From Streptomyces hawaiiensis (GTDB taxonomy: Bacteria; Actinomycetota; Actinomycetes; Streptomycetales; Streptomycetaceae): a stretch of 64,000 nucleotides of DNA. The notes beneath the pieces are model-generated. The model was not told the DNA's origin. It saw only the letters and a list, made by a program, of their open reading frames with translations, and made no database searches. The stretch is from contig NZ_CP021978.1 in the NCBI RefSeq assembly GCF_004803895.1, positions 124,001-188,000 of the forward strand. Direction: 5' to 3'. Shown in pieces: positions 33,537 through 43,595 of this stretch. The translations under genes were made by a program, and so were the position numbers. The first letter of the stretch is position 1. The number at the start of each line of letters is the position of its first letter.

Positions 33537-35421
33537 GATCGCCGTCGCCGCGCAGGAACCCGCCCGGCGTGATGTCGTGGTGTTGCGATCCTCGGTCGCC
33601 CGAACCCGCCCCCGCCAGGAAGCCGGCGCTCTTGTCGCAGCGCACCGCGCTGATCCTCACCACTCGTTTGACAGTCCCCACGAAAGCGGGAAGGGGAGCA
33701 GCAAGTCCCCTCCCACCCAGGGCCGGCGGTACAGCGAGCTGCCGCCTGCCCCCCGAGAGGCTGGACGGCTTCTATTTTCTTCTTGGGCGGTTGGATGGAC
33801 TGGCCGTGGCGGAAGACGTTGTGGGGATCCCACTGCTGCTTGGTCTTCTGCAGGCGGGTGTAGTTGTTCTTGTAGTAGAGCTGGTGCCAGGGCTGGCGGG
33901 AGGTGTTGAACTCCTGGTCGCCGAGGTCGATGTCGGGGTAGTTGACGTAGGCGCCGTCGGTGTTCGAGGTCAGGGACGTGGGCAGCGCCGGATCGGGCAC
34001 CGCGGGCACGCCGCCGGTGGACCGGTAGACGTCCCCGTAGAAGTCGCGGATCCACTTCAGGTGGGGGCAGCGATGCTCGGGGCCCGCTCGGCGTCCCGGT
34101 AGTCGAAGACGCCGTTCTTGTCCGCGTCGGTGTCCCAGGTCCAGTACGCCTGGTACTGAAGCTTGAGGACGGAGGAGCGCTGCGGCACGGCCGTGGCCTC
34201 TGTGTCCACGTCGTTGACGGCTCCGCCGTAGGAGTCGACCTGGAGCAGGGCGTCGGAGTGGCGGTAGCTCTTGTCGGTGAGGTGGCGGTGGATGGCGTCG
34301 ATCTGCTCCTCGGTGAACCCTTGGGTGTGGTAGGCCGATTTGTACTTGCCGCAGCGGTTGGGGCCGGAGTCGTTCAGGCTCTGCGTGGCGGTCAGCCACG
34401 GGAGGCGTGTCGGAGTGAACAGCTGTCCCTGCGGGCCGTGTTCGCCCATCTGCTGGTCCAGAGCGGTCTCGGCGATGTACAGCTCGCTGCCGGAGGAGAA
34501 CCCTTCGGTGATGTAGTCCAGGAACGCCTGCAGGCGTTTGTGTGCGTCCTTGCCGGTGCCGTCCATCTGGACGACCAGGCCGACCTTCCCCGCCCTCACG
34601 TGGGTCAGTTTGAGCAGGGTGAACATGTCGCGGTAGTCGTGTTTGCGGATGAAGGCCGGGCCTGTGCCCGCGTGTTCGTGGGCGAAGAACTCCCCGTAGC
34701 GGCGCACGAGGGATTTGAAGAGATCTGGATGCTTGCAGAAGCCTTTCCACTTCCAGGCGACCGACTTCAGCAGCACCTGGGCGGGCGGTTCAGGCAGGTC
34801 GCGGAACCAGTACCGGGTGATCACGCCGAAGTTGCCTCCGCCACCGCCGGTGTGCGCCCACCACAGATCGCGCAGCGCGGGATCCGTGGAGTCCTTGCGG
34901 GCCACCGTGACCTTCGGGGTCTTGCCGTCGGCGACGGTGACGACCTCGACGGCGTACAGGTAGTCCACCGTCAGGCCGAACTTCCTGGACAGCAGACCGT
35001 ACCCGCCTCCCGAGATGTGGCCGCCGCTGCCCACCGAGTAGCACGAGCCCCCGGGCAGGGCACGGCCGCTCAGCCGGTAGAGCTGGCTGGTGCTGTTCCA
35101 GTTCGTCGCCCCCGCCTCGACGCAGTACGCGTCCATCTTCTCGTCGAAGTGCACCCGGTTCATCTGGCTGACGTCGATGATGACCCCGACGTCCTTGGCG
35201 GACACGAAGTTCTCGTAGCAGTGACCGCCGGAGCGCACCGTGATCCGACGGGTCGCGTTGGCCGGGTTGCTCAGGAACTTGCCGAGTGCCGCGGTCACGT
35301 CGTCTGCGGACGTGGCCACCACGACGTAGTCGGGTTGGGCGATCCAGCGTTGGTTGAAACCCCGGCGCAGCGCGTCGTAGCGCGCGTCGTCCGGCCGGAT
35401 CTCGATCGGTTGTGCCGGCAT
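33437..35421 (-). pseudogene. FAD-linked oxidase with BBE domain, frameshifted near the C-terminus
   Basis: From the ATG at 35421 (GGAGAG site) the FAD-binding type-4 domain reads ITVRSGGHCYENFVSAKDVG, GSGGHISGGGYGLLSRKFG and WWAHTGGGGGNFGVITRYWF. His in RSGGHCYE is the usual flavin-linking residue and Cys of GGSCYSVG is near the second linkage site. The frame stops at 34057, but the BBE end (WIRDFYGDVYRSTGG, YVNYPDIDLGD, YYKNNYTRLQKTKQQWDPHN) continues in another frame after about 34075. Past QPPKKK the second frame has no stop until 33437. An intact enzyme of about 545 residues is implied. It follows the GMC/ferritin operon in the same direction. Confidence 0.82.
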
Positions 35422-35728
35422 GCCAACTCTCCGGAGGGCTAGTGGTCGGGCTGTGCGGTAATGCGGAAGCGACGAATCCACGGGGATGATGGGCGGCGCG
35501 GAGCACAGTTCTGTGCCGGCCTGACTTCGGCCCACGGGTGGCTGAGCGCAGCGGTACGTCGGCCAGACGCGTCGGACAGCTCGGTGGACGGTCGCGCTGT
35601 GCAGGGGCGCCGAGGGCCGAGGTGCTGTGGGCGGAGCGGACTCCGCAGCAGACTGCGAGGCGCGGTTGGACAGGTCAGCAGCGGGATCGAGGACCTGATG
35701 GAAGACGTTTGCCGACGGCTGCTGGGGG
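35422..35728. other. Gap between the ferritin-like and BBE genes
   Basis: No coding features are seen in these 307 bases. A promoter for the BBE gene could lie here, but no clear element stands out. Confidence 0.4.
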
Positions 35729-37849
35729 TCAGGGTGTGGTCACCCAGTAGGGGCGGTTCTGGGCGGCGACGGGGGCTGACTGGTAGACCCAGGCGCCTGC
35801 GGGGCGCTGGTCATTGATGAGGTGGAGGTACTCCTTGGCCTGGCGGGGTGGGTCGGCCAGACCGAGGGTGAGGATGACCCTGGGATCGGTGCACGAGTGC
35901 TCGTGCAGGTCGAACCACTGGTAGGGGGAGAAGACGTTGAGGGGGGCGGCCAGTGGCCGGTAGCCCCGGTCGCCGGTTCCGGTGGGGCGGCTGCCGTACT
36001 CGGTGAACGGGGCGATGCTGACGGGGCGGCCGGTCAGACCCTGGAGGTTGACGCTCAGGCGCAGGAAGACCTCGTCGTCGTTGGCGAGGTCGCCGTCGTA
36101 TTCACCGCAGGTGATCTTCCACATGTCGGCGTATGCGGGGTTGGCGGTGGTCTGGTTGGGGACGGGCATCTTGTAGGCGAAGCTGGCCTTGCGCTTGGGC
36201 TCGTTGAAGAGTTTCCTGCCGGCGTCGATGGCGTGCTTGTTGTCGCAGGCGACGTGCACGCGGCAGAAGCCGATCAGTCCGGTGCGGTCGGTGCCCTGGG
36301 CGTACTGCGAGTAGGTCAGTGTGGGGACGCGGGACGCCTCGGCGGTGGGGTAGGCGACGACGTTGAATTCGATCTCCTGGGTGATGGAGCTGCTCTCTTC
36401 GAACTGGGCGAAGTAAAGCTGGTAGTTCATGGACAGGCACATCGCGCCGGCGAACAGGGCAGGGGAAAGGTGGCGGCCGGCGTGGTCCTGCGCGAGGAGG
36501 GCGGCGACGCGCTCCTTCTGGTCGGGGCTGTCGAGGAGGTAGTCGACGCCCAGGTTGGTGAAGGTGCCGTAGTAGAACGGCAGCGTGAAGCCCTGCGGCA
36601 GCTCGGGCAGGTCGGTGCCCGTGCGGGTCTTGTCTTCGGTGGTGCAGGTCATACGGGATGCTCCTGAGCTGTGCGGCTGGGACGGGATGTACTGCGGCGG
36701 GCGTTCCGTGTCGGCCTCGCAAGTCAGCTGCGGGTGGTCCTGCGCCGCGACGAAGTGCTCGTCGGTGAGTTCGAAGGTGGGTGAGGCGCTGAGACCGGCG
36801 CGGGCCTTGGCCGGGACCGGATGAGGGTTGCGGTACAGGCGCTGGGCCAGGTCGCGCAGTTCGAGCATCAGGGGCACGGCGCGCCGCATGAGCTGGGGCG
36901 CGCCCCGGAATGCGCGCTCCAGCAGGATCAGCAGGACGGCGTAGGTGTGGTTGAACTGCTGTGTCTGCCGACGGGCTTCGGAGCCGAGGGGGTAGTCGGC
37001 CACCTTCGCGTCCGGGCAGATGCGGTGGGTGTCGTTCCAGGTGACGTCCACATCCGGGCCGCTGGGCGGGGAGCCGGGTACGTCGTGGCGGCCGTAGCGG
37101 CGGCCGGTGAGGATCTCGTTGAAGCGGTAGTAGTGGGCGGGCTGACGTTCCTCTCCGAAGATCTTGTCGTCGCTGTCCCAGATGGTCTTGTCGGCGCCCT
37201 CGCCCTGGTCGCTGATGACCTGGATGGCGAGTTTCGCGTGGGATAGGTCGGTGATGGCGAACACTTCGCCGCCGGAGTTGTAGAAGTCCTCGGGACCCAC
37301 TTGGTGTTCGGGTCGGCCGGTGAAGATGGTGGCGGGCTTGTGAGGGTCACGCCGGTGCGCCTCGCGCTGCTGTTCTTCCAGGCGGGTGATGCCGCGCAGG
37401 ATGGCGTCGTAGAACTGGCCGATGGAGGTCCAGCCGGTCTGGTGCGGGGGCGGGGTGACGGTGGAGCGGGGGCGTTCGATGAGCAGGAAGGTGCGCAGTG
37501 CCTCCGGGGAGAAGTGCTGTAAGGGGATGGGCGGCAGGCTCGGGTCGCTGAAGGGCAGGCGGGCCGGGTAGCCGGCGACGAACTCCGGGCAGGCGATGTT
37601 CGGTGTGCCGCCGACGGCGGTGAGCAGGTTGGCCGCCAGGGTGAGGTGCAGCATCTCCTCCAGCAGGATGCTGCGGATGATGGTATGGGCGAACTGGTTG
37701 GTGCCGGGCCGGATGGTGTACATGCCGGTCATGTAGACGGGGATCGTCAGGTGCTCGACCTCCACCGCGGCCTGCAGGTAGCGCCTGAGTTCGTCGATGG
37801 TCGAGGGGATGTGGTGCCCGTCGTCCGTCAGGGCTTGTGCGGTGAGCAT
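35729..37849 (-). CDS. Ferritin-like (VioB/RebD-type) domain protein fused to an unknown C-terminal domain
   Basis: The 706-residue protein opens with a ferritin-like four-helix region: Glu32 in EVEHLTIPVYMTGMY, Glu65 and His68 in LLEEMLHLTLAANLL, and a second pair around GEVFAITDLSHAKLAIQVIS and AHYYRFNEILTGRRYG. This is the domain found in iminophenyl-pyruvate dimer synthases (VioB, RebD/StaD) and in many orphan proteins, and implies a metal-dependent oxidative step. From about residue 400 a separate domain follows (PQGFTLPFYYGTFTNLGVDY, FAGAMCLSMNYQLYFAQFEE, WKITCGEYDGDLANDDEVFL) that I cannot assign; an acetoacetate-decarboxylase-like fold is one possibility. It overlaps the GMC gene by 22 bases. 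Confidence 0.82.
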   Translation of the reverse strand: MLTAQALTDDGHHIPSTIDELRRYLQAAVEVEHLTIPVYMTGMYTIRPGTNQFAHTIIRSILLEEMLHLTLAANLLTAVGGTPNIACPEFVAGYPARLPFSDPSLPPIPLQHFSPEALRTFLLIERPRSTVTPPPHQTGWTSIGQFYDAILRGITRLEEQQREAHRRDPHKPATIFTGRPEHQVGPEDFYNSGGEVFAITDLSHAKLAIQVISDQGEGADKTIWDSDDKIFGEERQPAHYYRFNEILTGRRYGRHDVPGSPPSGPDVDVTWNDTHRICPDAKVADYPLGSEARRQTQQFNHTYAVLLILLERAFRGAPQLMRRAVPLMLELRDLAQRLYRNPHPVPAKARAGLSASPTFELTDEHFVAAQDHPQLTCEADTERPPQYIPSQPHSSGASRMTCTTEDKTRTGTDLPELPQGFTLPFYYGTFTNLGVDYLLDSPDQKERVAALLAQDHAGRHLSPALFAGAMCLSMNYQLYFAQFEESSSITQEIEFNVVAYPTAEASRVPTLTYSQYAQGTDRTGLIGFCRVHVACDNKHAIDAGRKLFNEPKRKASFAYKMPVPNQTTANPAYADMWKITCGEYDGDLANDDEVFLRLSVNLQGLTGRPVSIAPFTEYGSRPTGTGDRGYRPLAAPLNVFSPYQWFDLHEHSCTDPRVILTLGLADPPRQAKEYLHLINDQRPAGAWVYQSAPVAAQNRPYWVTTP

Positions 37850-39804
37850 CGCGTCACCTCCTTGGGGTGGTGTTTCTGCGTGGCCGGGGAGGTGACCGCC
37901 TGGTGCAGGGCGGCGAGTTGGCGGTCGATGCGCTCGGCGCTGCGCAGGGCGAGGGCTGCCATGGTGATCGTGGGGTTGCTGGTGCCGATCGAGGGCATGC
38001 TGCCGCAGCCGACGGCGTAGAGGTTGGGGTGGTCGTGAGTGCGCTGGTCGCGGTCGACGACCGAGGTGGCCGGGTGGGTTCCCATGATGTGCGTGCCCGC
38101 TCCATGGCCGGCGCCGTGGTAGGTCAGGTCCTCTACCTGGTGGCCGGGGTCGGAGCTGTGGCGGAAGTGGCCGAGGGGGGTCTTCCCGTCGTGCGGGCCG
38201 AGTCGGGTGTGGTCCTCGACATCGAGCAGGTCGAAGACGGAACGGGCGACCTGGCGGGCGGCGTACAGGCCGTCCCTGACGTGGTCGTCCAGGTCGTAGT
38301 GGATGACGGGGCGGGGGTTGCCGAGGTCGTCGCGGTAACGGCTGGGGTTGATGGTGACGCGGTTGGCGGGGTTGGCGTGCTGTTCGACGGCGATCTGCAG
38401 CTGCACCTGCCGGCTCAGGGTGTCGCCGAGGGTGTGGCGTAGCCAGGGTCCGAACAGTCCGCCCGTCTTGATCTCACCGTTGCTGTCGCCGCCGAGGCCC
38501 AGCATCTGTGCGGCGCTGCTGAAGGGGGCGCCGGTGGCCCAGCTCCAGCCCCAGTTGCCGATCTCGATGCGGAACGGTGCGCGCCGGGCCCGGCCGGGTC
38601 CGAAGCGGAAGCACTCCAGGCCGGAGGTGTGGCCGGGGCCGCGGTAGGGCCACACCGGCCGGCCACGGGGCGTCAGTCCCCAGGACAGAAGGGTGGGGTG
38701 GTCCATCAGGTGGCATCCGACGTAACCGCTGCTGTTGGCCATGTCGGAGGCGAGCATCAGGACGGCGTTCTCGATGGCGTGGGCGGCCAGGACGACGATG
38801 TCCGCCTCCGCGGTGTAGACCTCGCTGACCGGTGCGGCCGGATCACCGTACTCGCGGAACTCCACGCCCCGCGCCAGCCCTCCGCGGCCGGGCAGTACAC
38901 GGGTGACCACGCAGCGGGTGGCCAGGTGCACGCTGTCGGTGAAGTCCTGTTGCAGGCGCAGCGGGGAGGACTTGGCCTGTACGGGGCAGATGGGCACGCA
39001 GCTGGCGTTGCCCACGCAGCGTTCGCCGTAGTTGGGCAGGCCCGCCGCGCCCCGGGGCCGGTAGCCGCGGCCCTGGTCGTAGCGGGGGTTGGGGGTGCTG
39101 TTGCGGGCCTGCGGCAGCCCGTACACGCGCAACCGGTAGTCGTGGCCGGCCACGCGGTCGGCAACCTCCCGCCCGTCGAGGCCCTGGCGGAAGACCTCGT
39201 CCTGCCAGGACGGCGGGATCGGCTGCATCGGGTACTCGTAGTCGGGGCCCGCGACGACTCCCAGCCGGTGCTGTTCGCAGCCGTCCCCGGCCGCGCCGAG
39301 CAGCCGTTCGGCTTCGGCGAAGTACTGCTGCAGGTCGGCCGCGGTCAGCGGCCAGTCCCGCCCGTAGTGGAAGGCGGCCCGGGTGCTGAAGTCCTCGGGG
39401 TGCATGCGCGGGATCGCGCCGAGCCAGTGCATCCCGGCTCCGCCCAGCGCGCGCAGGTAGTCGGTGCCGTACGGCATCGGCCCGGTCTGCACGAAGTAGC
39501 CGCAGGAGGAGAATCCGCCCTTGTCGTCGGCGCGCAGGTCCAGAACGTCGGGGAACGGGGCGGCACGGTTGGGGCGGTAGGCGGAGTTGGGCACCTTGAG
39601 GGGGGCGGTGTAGAAGGTGCGCAGTGAGTCCTGGAAGCCCGCCCAGGTGTCGGTGCCGCCGTTGCCGGCCTCCAGCACCAGCACCTTCCAGCCTTGCAGG
39701 CCGAGGTGGCGGGCGACGAGGCTGCCGGCCCAGCCGCTGCCGACGACGATGGCGTCGTAGCGTCGGCCGTGTACCCGCGCTCCGGTCGTGGTGGTAAGGG
39801 GCAT
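37828..39804 (-). CDS. GMC-family oxidoreductase (gluconate/sorbitol-dehydrogenase large-subunit type)
   Basis: Starting at the ATG at 39804 (GGTGAG, five-base spacing) this is 658 residues. The ADP-binding fold is VVGSGWAGSLVARHLGLQGW (21 onward), then GGAGMHWLGAIPRMHPEDF, a cysteine cluster CVGNASCVPICPVQAKS known from membrane gluconate-dehydrogenase large subunits, and the C-terminal GTHIMGTHP with SIGTSNPTITMAALALR, which supplies the GMC active-site His and Asn. No signal peptide or Tat motif is present. An alternative GTG at 39810 would overlap the previous gene. Middle gene of a four-gene overlapping operon. Confidence 0.92.
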   Translation of the reverse strand: MPLTTTTGARVHGRRYDAIVVGSGWAGSLVARHLGLQGWKVLVLEAGNGGTDTWAGFQDSLRTFYTAPLKVPNSAYRPNRAAPFPDVLDLRADDKGGFSSCGYFVQTGPMPYGTDYLRALGGAGMHWLGAIPRMHPEDFSTRAAFHYGRDWPLTAADLQQYFAEAERLLGAAGDGCEQHRLGVVAGPDYEYPMQPIPPSWQDEVFRQGLDGREVADRVAGHDYRLRVYGLPQARNSTPNPRYDQGRGYRPRGAAGLPNYGERCVGNASCVPICPVQAKSSPLRLQQDFTDSVHLATRCVVTRVLPGRGGLARGVEFREYGDPAAPVSEVYTAEADIVVLAAHAIENAVLMLASDMANSSGYVGCHLMDHPTLLSWGLTPRGRPVWPYRGPGHTSGLECFRFGPGRARRAPFRIEIGNWGWSWATGAPFSSAAQMLGLGGDSNGEIKTGGLFGPWLRHTLGDTLSRQVQLQIAVEQHANPANRVTINPSRYRDDLGNPRPVIHYDLDDHVRDGLYAARQVARSVFDLLDVEDHTRLGPHDGKTPLGHFRHSSDPGHQVEDLTYHGAGHGAGTHIMGTHPATSVVDRDQRTHDHPNLYAVGCGSMPSIGTSNPTITMAALALRSAERIDRQLAALHQAVTSPATQKHHPKEVTRCSPHKP

Positions 39805-39806
39805 AG

Positions 39807-40511
39807 TCACTCACCTGCCTGGAGGGGCTCGGGGGGCTGGACGTCGGCTGCCGAGACCTCCGACGGCGCGACGGCGCGGGAAACGCGCGGCCCGGACAAC
39901 AGGTACAGGGGCACCCCGTCGTCTACCTGGCCGGCGCCGTAGGCGGCCGGGTCGTACACAGGTGCGGGTGTGATCGGGTCGCTGCCCCGCGATGCTTTCA
40001 GCTGTCCGACGATGCGCTCCGGGCTCGGCAGGGGATCCTGCTCGCAGGCCCACGTGGCGAAACCGGGTGGTTTGGCGCCGGCCGGATGGCCGTCGAAGGT
40101 CCGCCAGACCAGGCCCTCGGGGTAGCTCTCCGCCGAAGCGGCCACCTCCTTGTTGGCCTCGGAGCGCCGCAGCTCCGCGTGCGCCGCGGGCGCCAGGGCC
40201 GGCCAGAAGCCCGTGTACCAGAGGTAGACCACGGCTCGGGCGATCTCCCGGTGCACCACCGACAGCGCGCTGGGTCCCTCACCCCGGGCGAGAACGTCCT
40301 GCCAGCAGTCGAGGAAGCCCGCGAACTGCTCGCGGCCGACCTGGGTGCGGGCGGTCTCCAGGTAGAGCGCACCCATACCGGTGCCGTACAGGTCGTAGGC
40401 GCCAAACCCGGTCAGCGGCACGGACAGCTCCACGAACCGCCGCACCTCCCCGTCCCCGGCGGGGACGCCGCCGCCTTCCGTGGCTGCAGTCCGGCGCGGC
40501 TGCGGGATCAT
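39807..40511 (-). CDS. Sorbitol-dehydrogenase-type small subunit
   Basis: The ATG at 40511 overlaps the stop of the upstream GMC gene (ATGA), giving 234 residues. RRFVELSVPLTGFGAYDLYG, YLETARTQVGREQFAGFLDC and ARAVVYLWYTGFWPA follow the pattern of the FAD-dependent D-sorbitol/fructose/gluconate dehydrogenase small-subunit family. Members normally have a Tat signal that carries the complex to the periplasm; here the N-terminus (MIPQPRRTAATEGGG) lacks the hydrophobic part, so the complex should stay in the cytoplasm. It sits between two GMC genes and could pair with either. Confidence 0.82.
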   Translation of the reverse strand: MIPQPRRTAATEGGGVPAGDGEVRRFVELSVPLTGFGAYDLYGTGMGALYLETARTQVGREQFAGFLDCWQDVLARGEGPSALSVVHREIARAVVYLWYTGFWPALAPAAHAELRRSEANKEVAASAESYPEGLVWRTFDGHPAGAKPPGFATWACEQDPLPSPERIVGQLKASRGSDPITPAPVYDPAAYGAGQVDDGVPLYLLSGPRVSRAVAPSEVSAADVQPPEPLQAGE

Positions 40512-42256
40512 GCGAAGCCTCCCTTGCGCCGCCGGGCGAGCAGATGGTCGGCCAGCCGCTGCCCGAGGGCGACCGCGGCCAGGGTCGGATTCCACGACCC
40601 GGAGGTCGGGAAGGTGGCCGCGCCGGCGACGTAGACGTTGTCGACGTGGTGCAGGCGGCAGTTGATGTCCGTCACCGACTCGGCCGGGTCGGTGCCCATC
40701 CACAAGGTCCCCGACTCGTGCACCAGGGCCTCCTTCATACGTCCCTCCGGGATACGGCTGCTCCAGGCGCCCGGTCGGCCGTCACTCCCCTGGTGCCAGT
40801 ACTCGACCGCGCAAGGGTCCACGCCCCGGGCGAGGACGCTGCGGACCACTTCCTGGGCGGCTTCGTCCATGGCCGTCCGCAGCGCCATGTCGGTCGCGCT
40901 GGGCCTGATGTCCAGCACGGTCTCGCCGTGCTGGACATAGACGCGGCTGCCGCCCATGTCCTTGGGGGTGCTGCGCCACTCGCCCAGGCAGTGCACCAGG
41001 AAACCGATGTGGTCGGGGTCGCTGAGCTGCTGGAGGAACTCCTGGTCGAAGGAGTCGGGGATCAGCCGGTACAGGTCGGGCAACGAATCCTTCGGGTGCG
41101 GATTGGAGGCTCCCATGAGGTGGATGTGGAAGTCCCGGCGCGGACCGTCGCTGGGATACACCTCGCCGCGCAGATACAAACAGCCGATCTGGAGTCCCTC
41201 TTCTTCCAGGCCCGGCCAGGCCCGCCGGGGGACACGCGCGGAGAACCAGGAGGCGACGTGTCCACCGAGGTTGGTGCCGGTGAACTCGGGCAGCACGCCG
41301 GCGAAGGAGTCCATGAGCAGCCCGGTGGACTCGATGATGCCGTTCGCCAGCACCAGCGCCGTCTCCTCACCCAGCGAGAGCCGCCCCTGCGTGGTCGACA
41401 CCTCCGTGGCCCGCCGCACACCCTCGCGACAGTGGCAGCCGGTGTGCCGGTGACCGGTGTGCCGGACCTCCAGCACCTCACAACCGGTGACCACGTCAAC
41501 GCAGCCCGGGTGGGTCTCAACGGCTTCCACGAACACCGGTACGGGACTGAACTTGCGGTAACCCAGCCGCGATGTAGTCGCCTTCGACGCGAGCGCCACC
41601 TCGAACCCCGGCGCCTGGATACGCGGCGGAAAGAGCTCCCTGTCCAGCCCCATGCGCAGCCGCTCCTGCAACCTCGGCTGAAATGTGCGGAATTCCTGAC
41701 CCATCTCGTGCGGGAGCACCGCGCCGAGGAACTCCTTCGCCGGCTCCCAGTACCTGTCCAGGTCATCGGTGACCGCCTCGGGCCAGTCGGGCATCTGCTC
41801 CCGGCTCGGCTGCGGGATCCAGGTGCTCCAAAACAGTGCCCGGCCGCCCAGATACGGGATCTGCGGAGCCAGGTCGTAGCCCTTGGGATTCTTCAAACGC
41901 CACGGCGAACAGATGGCCTTCTGCATGAGTCGCTGGAAGCGCGGGTCCATGTTCTGGACATGCTCGGGCAGAAGAAAGCCGCCCTTTTCCAGTACGAGAA
42001 CGCGCATGCCGCCGCCCGTCCTGCCCACCAGGCGTTCCAAGACGGCAGCACCGACAGCGCCGCCCCCCACGATGACGACGTCGTACTGTTGGTGCCGGAC
42101 CTCGTTGAGTTCCTTGAAGTAGTGCTTCGCCACCGGGTCGCGGCCTGCAGGCACGAGTGGCGGCACCTTCGGGCACGCAGCGCTCGGCTCAGTGGACGCG
42201 TTTGACGGGGCGGCACAGCAAGAGACTTCATGGACCGGTTGTCCCGCATTCGGCAT
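40508..42256 (-). CDS. GMC-family oxidoreductase, second large-subunit type
   Basis: The 582-residue flavoprotein has a 55-residue leader, then YDVVIVGGGAVGAAVLERLV (about 58-77). GGRALFWSTWIPQPSREQMP follows the FAD-contact region, and the end holds HESGTLWMGTDPAESVTD and SGSWNPTLAAVALGQRLADH with the GMC His and Asn. It lacks the cysteine cluster of the second GMC enzyme. It is the first gene of the overlapping operon 42256-35729; I see no regulator next to it. Substrate unknown; the context with a ferritin-like protein suggests oxidation of a small polyol or aromatic precursor (inference). Confidence 0.9.
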   Translation of the reverse strand: MPNAGQPVHEVSCCAAPSNASTEPSAACPKVPPLVPAGRDPVAKHYFKELNEVRHQQYDVVIVGGGAVGAAVLERLVGRTGGGMRVLVLEKGGFLLPEHVQNMDPRFQRLMQKAICSPWRLKNPKGYDLAPQIPYLGGRALFWSTWIPQPSREQMPDWPEAVTDDLDRYWEPAKEFLGAVLPHEMGQEFRTFQPRLQERLRMGLDRELFPPRIQAPGFEVALASKATTSRLGYRKFSPVPVFVEAVETHPGCVDVVTGCEVLEVRHTGHRHTGCHCREGVRRATEVSTTQGRLSLGEETALVLANGIIESTGLLMDSFAGVLPEFTGTNLGGHVASWFSARVPRRAWPGLEEEGLQIGCLYLRGEVYPSDGPRRDFHIHLMGASNPHPKDSLPDLYRLIPDSFDQEFLQQLSDPDHIGFLVHCLGEWRSTPKDMGGSRVYVQHGETVLDIRPSATDMALRTAMDEAAQEVVRSVLARGVDPCAVEYWHQGSDGRPGAWSSRIPEGRMKEALVHESGTLWMGTDPAESVTDINCRLHHVDNVYVAGAATFPTSGSWNPTLAAVALGQRLADHLLARRRKGGFA

Positions 42257-43032
42257 CTGACTGCCTCCTCGAAGACCGAACGGTCACGGCGAGCCGGCGA
42301 AGAACAGCAACCGGCTCCTCCGCGCTCAAGCACCCGCTCGTGGGGTCAGCACCCCAGCCGTGCCAGGACGACCAGACGACGACCTACTGGCGCATCCCGG
42401 CGGCTCACCGAAAACGTCCGACCAAGACACAGGCCACAGGCGCTTTCGCTACATGGGGCACACCGCACATCCTGTGCGCGCAGCGGACAGCCGAGAAGGG
42501 CGCGTTGCTTGGATGGGAAGGCATTCCGGGGCATTCCACGCGTCACGCGCCGCGTTTAGGAATCCGCCACACCCAGTGCGGGACGTGTACGCCTGGCTTG
42601 ACTGAGCCGTCGCCGCCTCCATTGTGGAGGGCCGAATCTGCCGACGTCAGTGGCAGCATCGTTTTCTCACTACGCAGGCAGACCCTGCAATACCCAATCC
42701 CCGCCTCCTCACAATGTCATGATGTGACAATCGGAATAGCCAATCAGCGTCGACCTATAGGGGTCTGAAATTCTGCCAGTCGCCTCCTGATGGGCGGCAT
42801 CGCTGTGCACTCGGACTGAAAAGCAGGGCCTGTGCCGACAGGTGTCCCACGGCGAAGCTGCGCGATGCCCTCTGGAGAGCCTGTTGCGGAGCGTCGTGGA
42901 CGACATCTCTAATAGCTCCCAACGGAATGACCGCGTCGAAGCTGCGCTCGGCTTCCTCCGAAGACCGGTGTCAGGCAGGAGGGACATAACTCCTGGTCAC
43001 AGGTAGTCTCGTGCCCGTAGCCTGCACACGTG
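42257..43032. other. Non-coding stretch upstream of the GMC operon
   Basis: No gene or remnant is recognised in about 775 bases. It must carry the promoters of the GMC operon (leftward) and of the DUF6228 gene (rightward). Around 42650-42760 the DNA is less GC-rich than the rest, as in promoter regions. Confidence 0.4.
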
Positions 43033-43479
43033 ATGGAGGAAGACGAGACCAACCCGGTTGTCCGCGTCGGAGGTGACCGGTTTCAAACGATCAGCCTGCG
43101 CTTCCACCAGCTGACACGTTCCTTCCCGGAAGAGCGTGATGACCTGATGCGCGACTTCCTCGTGACAGCTCAAGGTGAGTCGGCGCGGATCGAGGTCAGG
43201 GTGAGGACCTGGGACGGTGGCGGCCTCGACGTCTTCCTTGCCGAACTGGCAGAGGAGTTCCGAGGATGGAACGGCACCAGGACCTGGCGCTCTCTTGAGG
43301 ATGACTTGACGCTGGCTGCCGAGCACGCAGGATCACACGTCCGGTTGACGTGGGGGCTACACGACCGTCTCCCTGACGACGAGTGGCGTTTCGAGATGAC
43401 GACCAGCCATGCTCCTGGAGAAGACATGCGCAGTCTTGCCATCGAAATGCGTACCTTCTTGGAGTCGGACCCGCTGTAG
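43033..43479 (+). CDS. DUF6228 family protein
   Basis: The 148-residue protein has the pattern of an actinobacterial family of unknown function: VRVGGDRFQTISLRFHQLTR, WDGGGLDVFLAELAEEFRGW, GTRTWRSLEDDLTLAAEHAG, HVRLTWGLHDRLPDDEWRFE. It is acidic, soluble and all beta/alpha in appearance. The GTG three bases upstream is an equally possible start. It is a single gene just ahead of an IS6 remnant. Confidence 0.78.
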   Translation: MEEDETNPVVRVGGDRFQTISLRFHQLTRSFPEERDDLMRDFLVTAQGESARIEVRVRTWDGGGLDVFLAELAEEFRGWNGTRTWRSLEDDLTLAAEHAGSHVRLTWGLHDRLPDDEWRFEMTTSHAPGEDMRSLAIEMRTFLESDPL

Positions 43480-43595
43480 TAAGCGGAGGCAGCTCGTCAG
43501 TCGCCTATGACCGGCGCAAGACGCCAAGCTGTCGATGGGTGATCAGGCAGCAGGCGAGTTTGAGGAACGCTTCGTGGATGTCGGCCTTGCGCCAA

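Noticed and set aside
37828..40511. Calling the GMC pair a periplasmic gluconate or sorbitol dehydrogenase
   Set aside because: No Tat signal on the small subunit and no cytochrome c gene; only family resemblance can be claimed.
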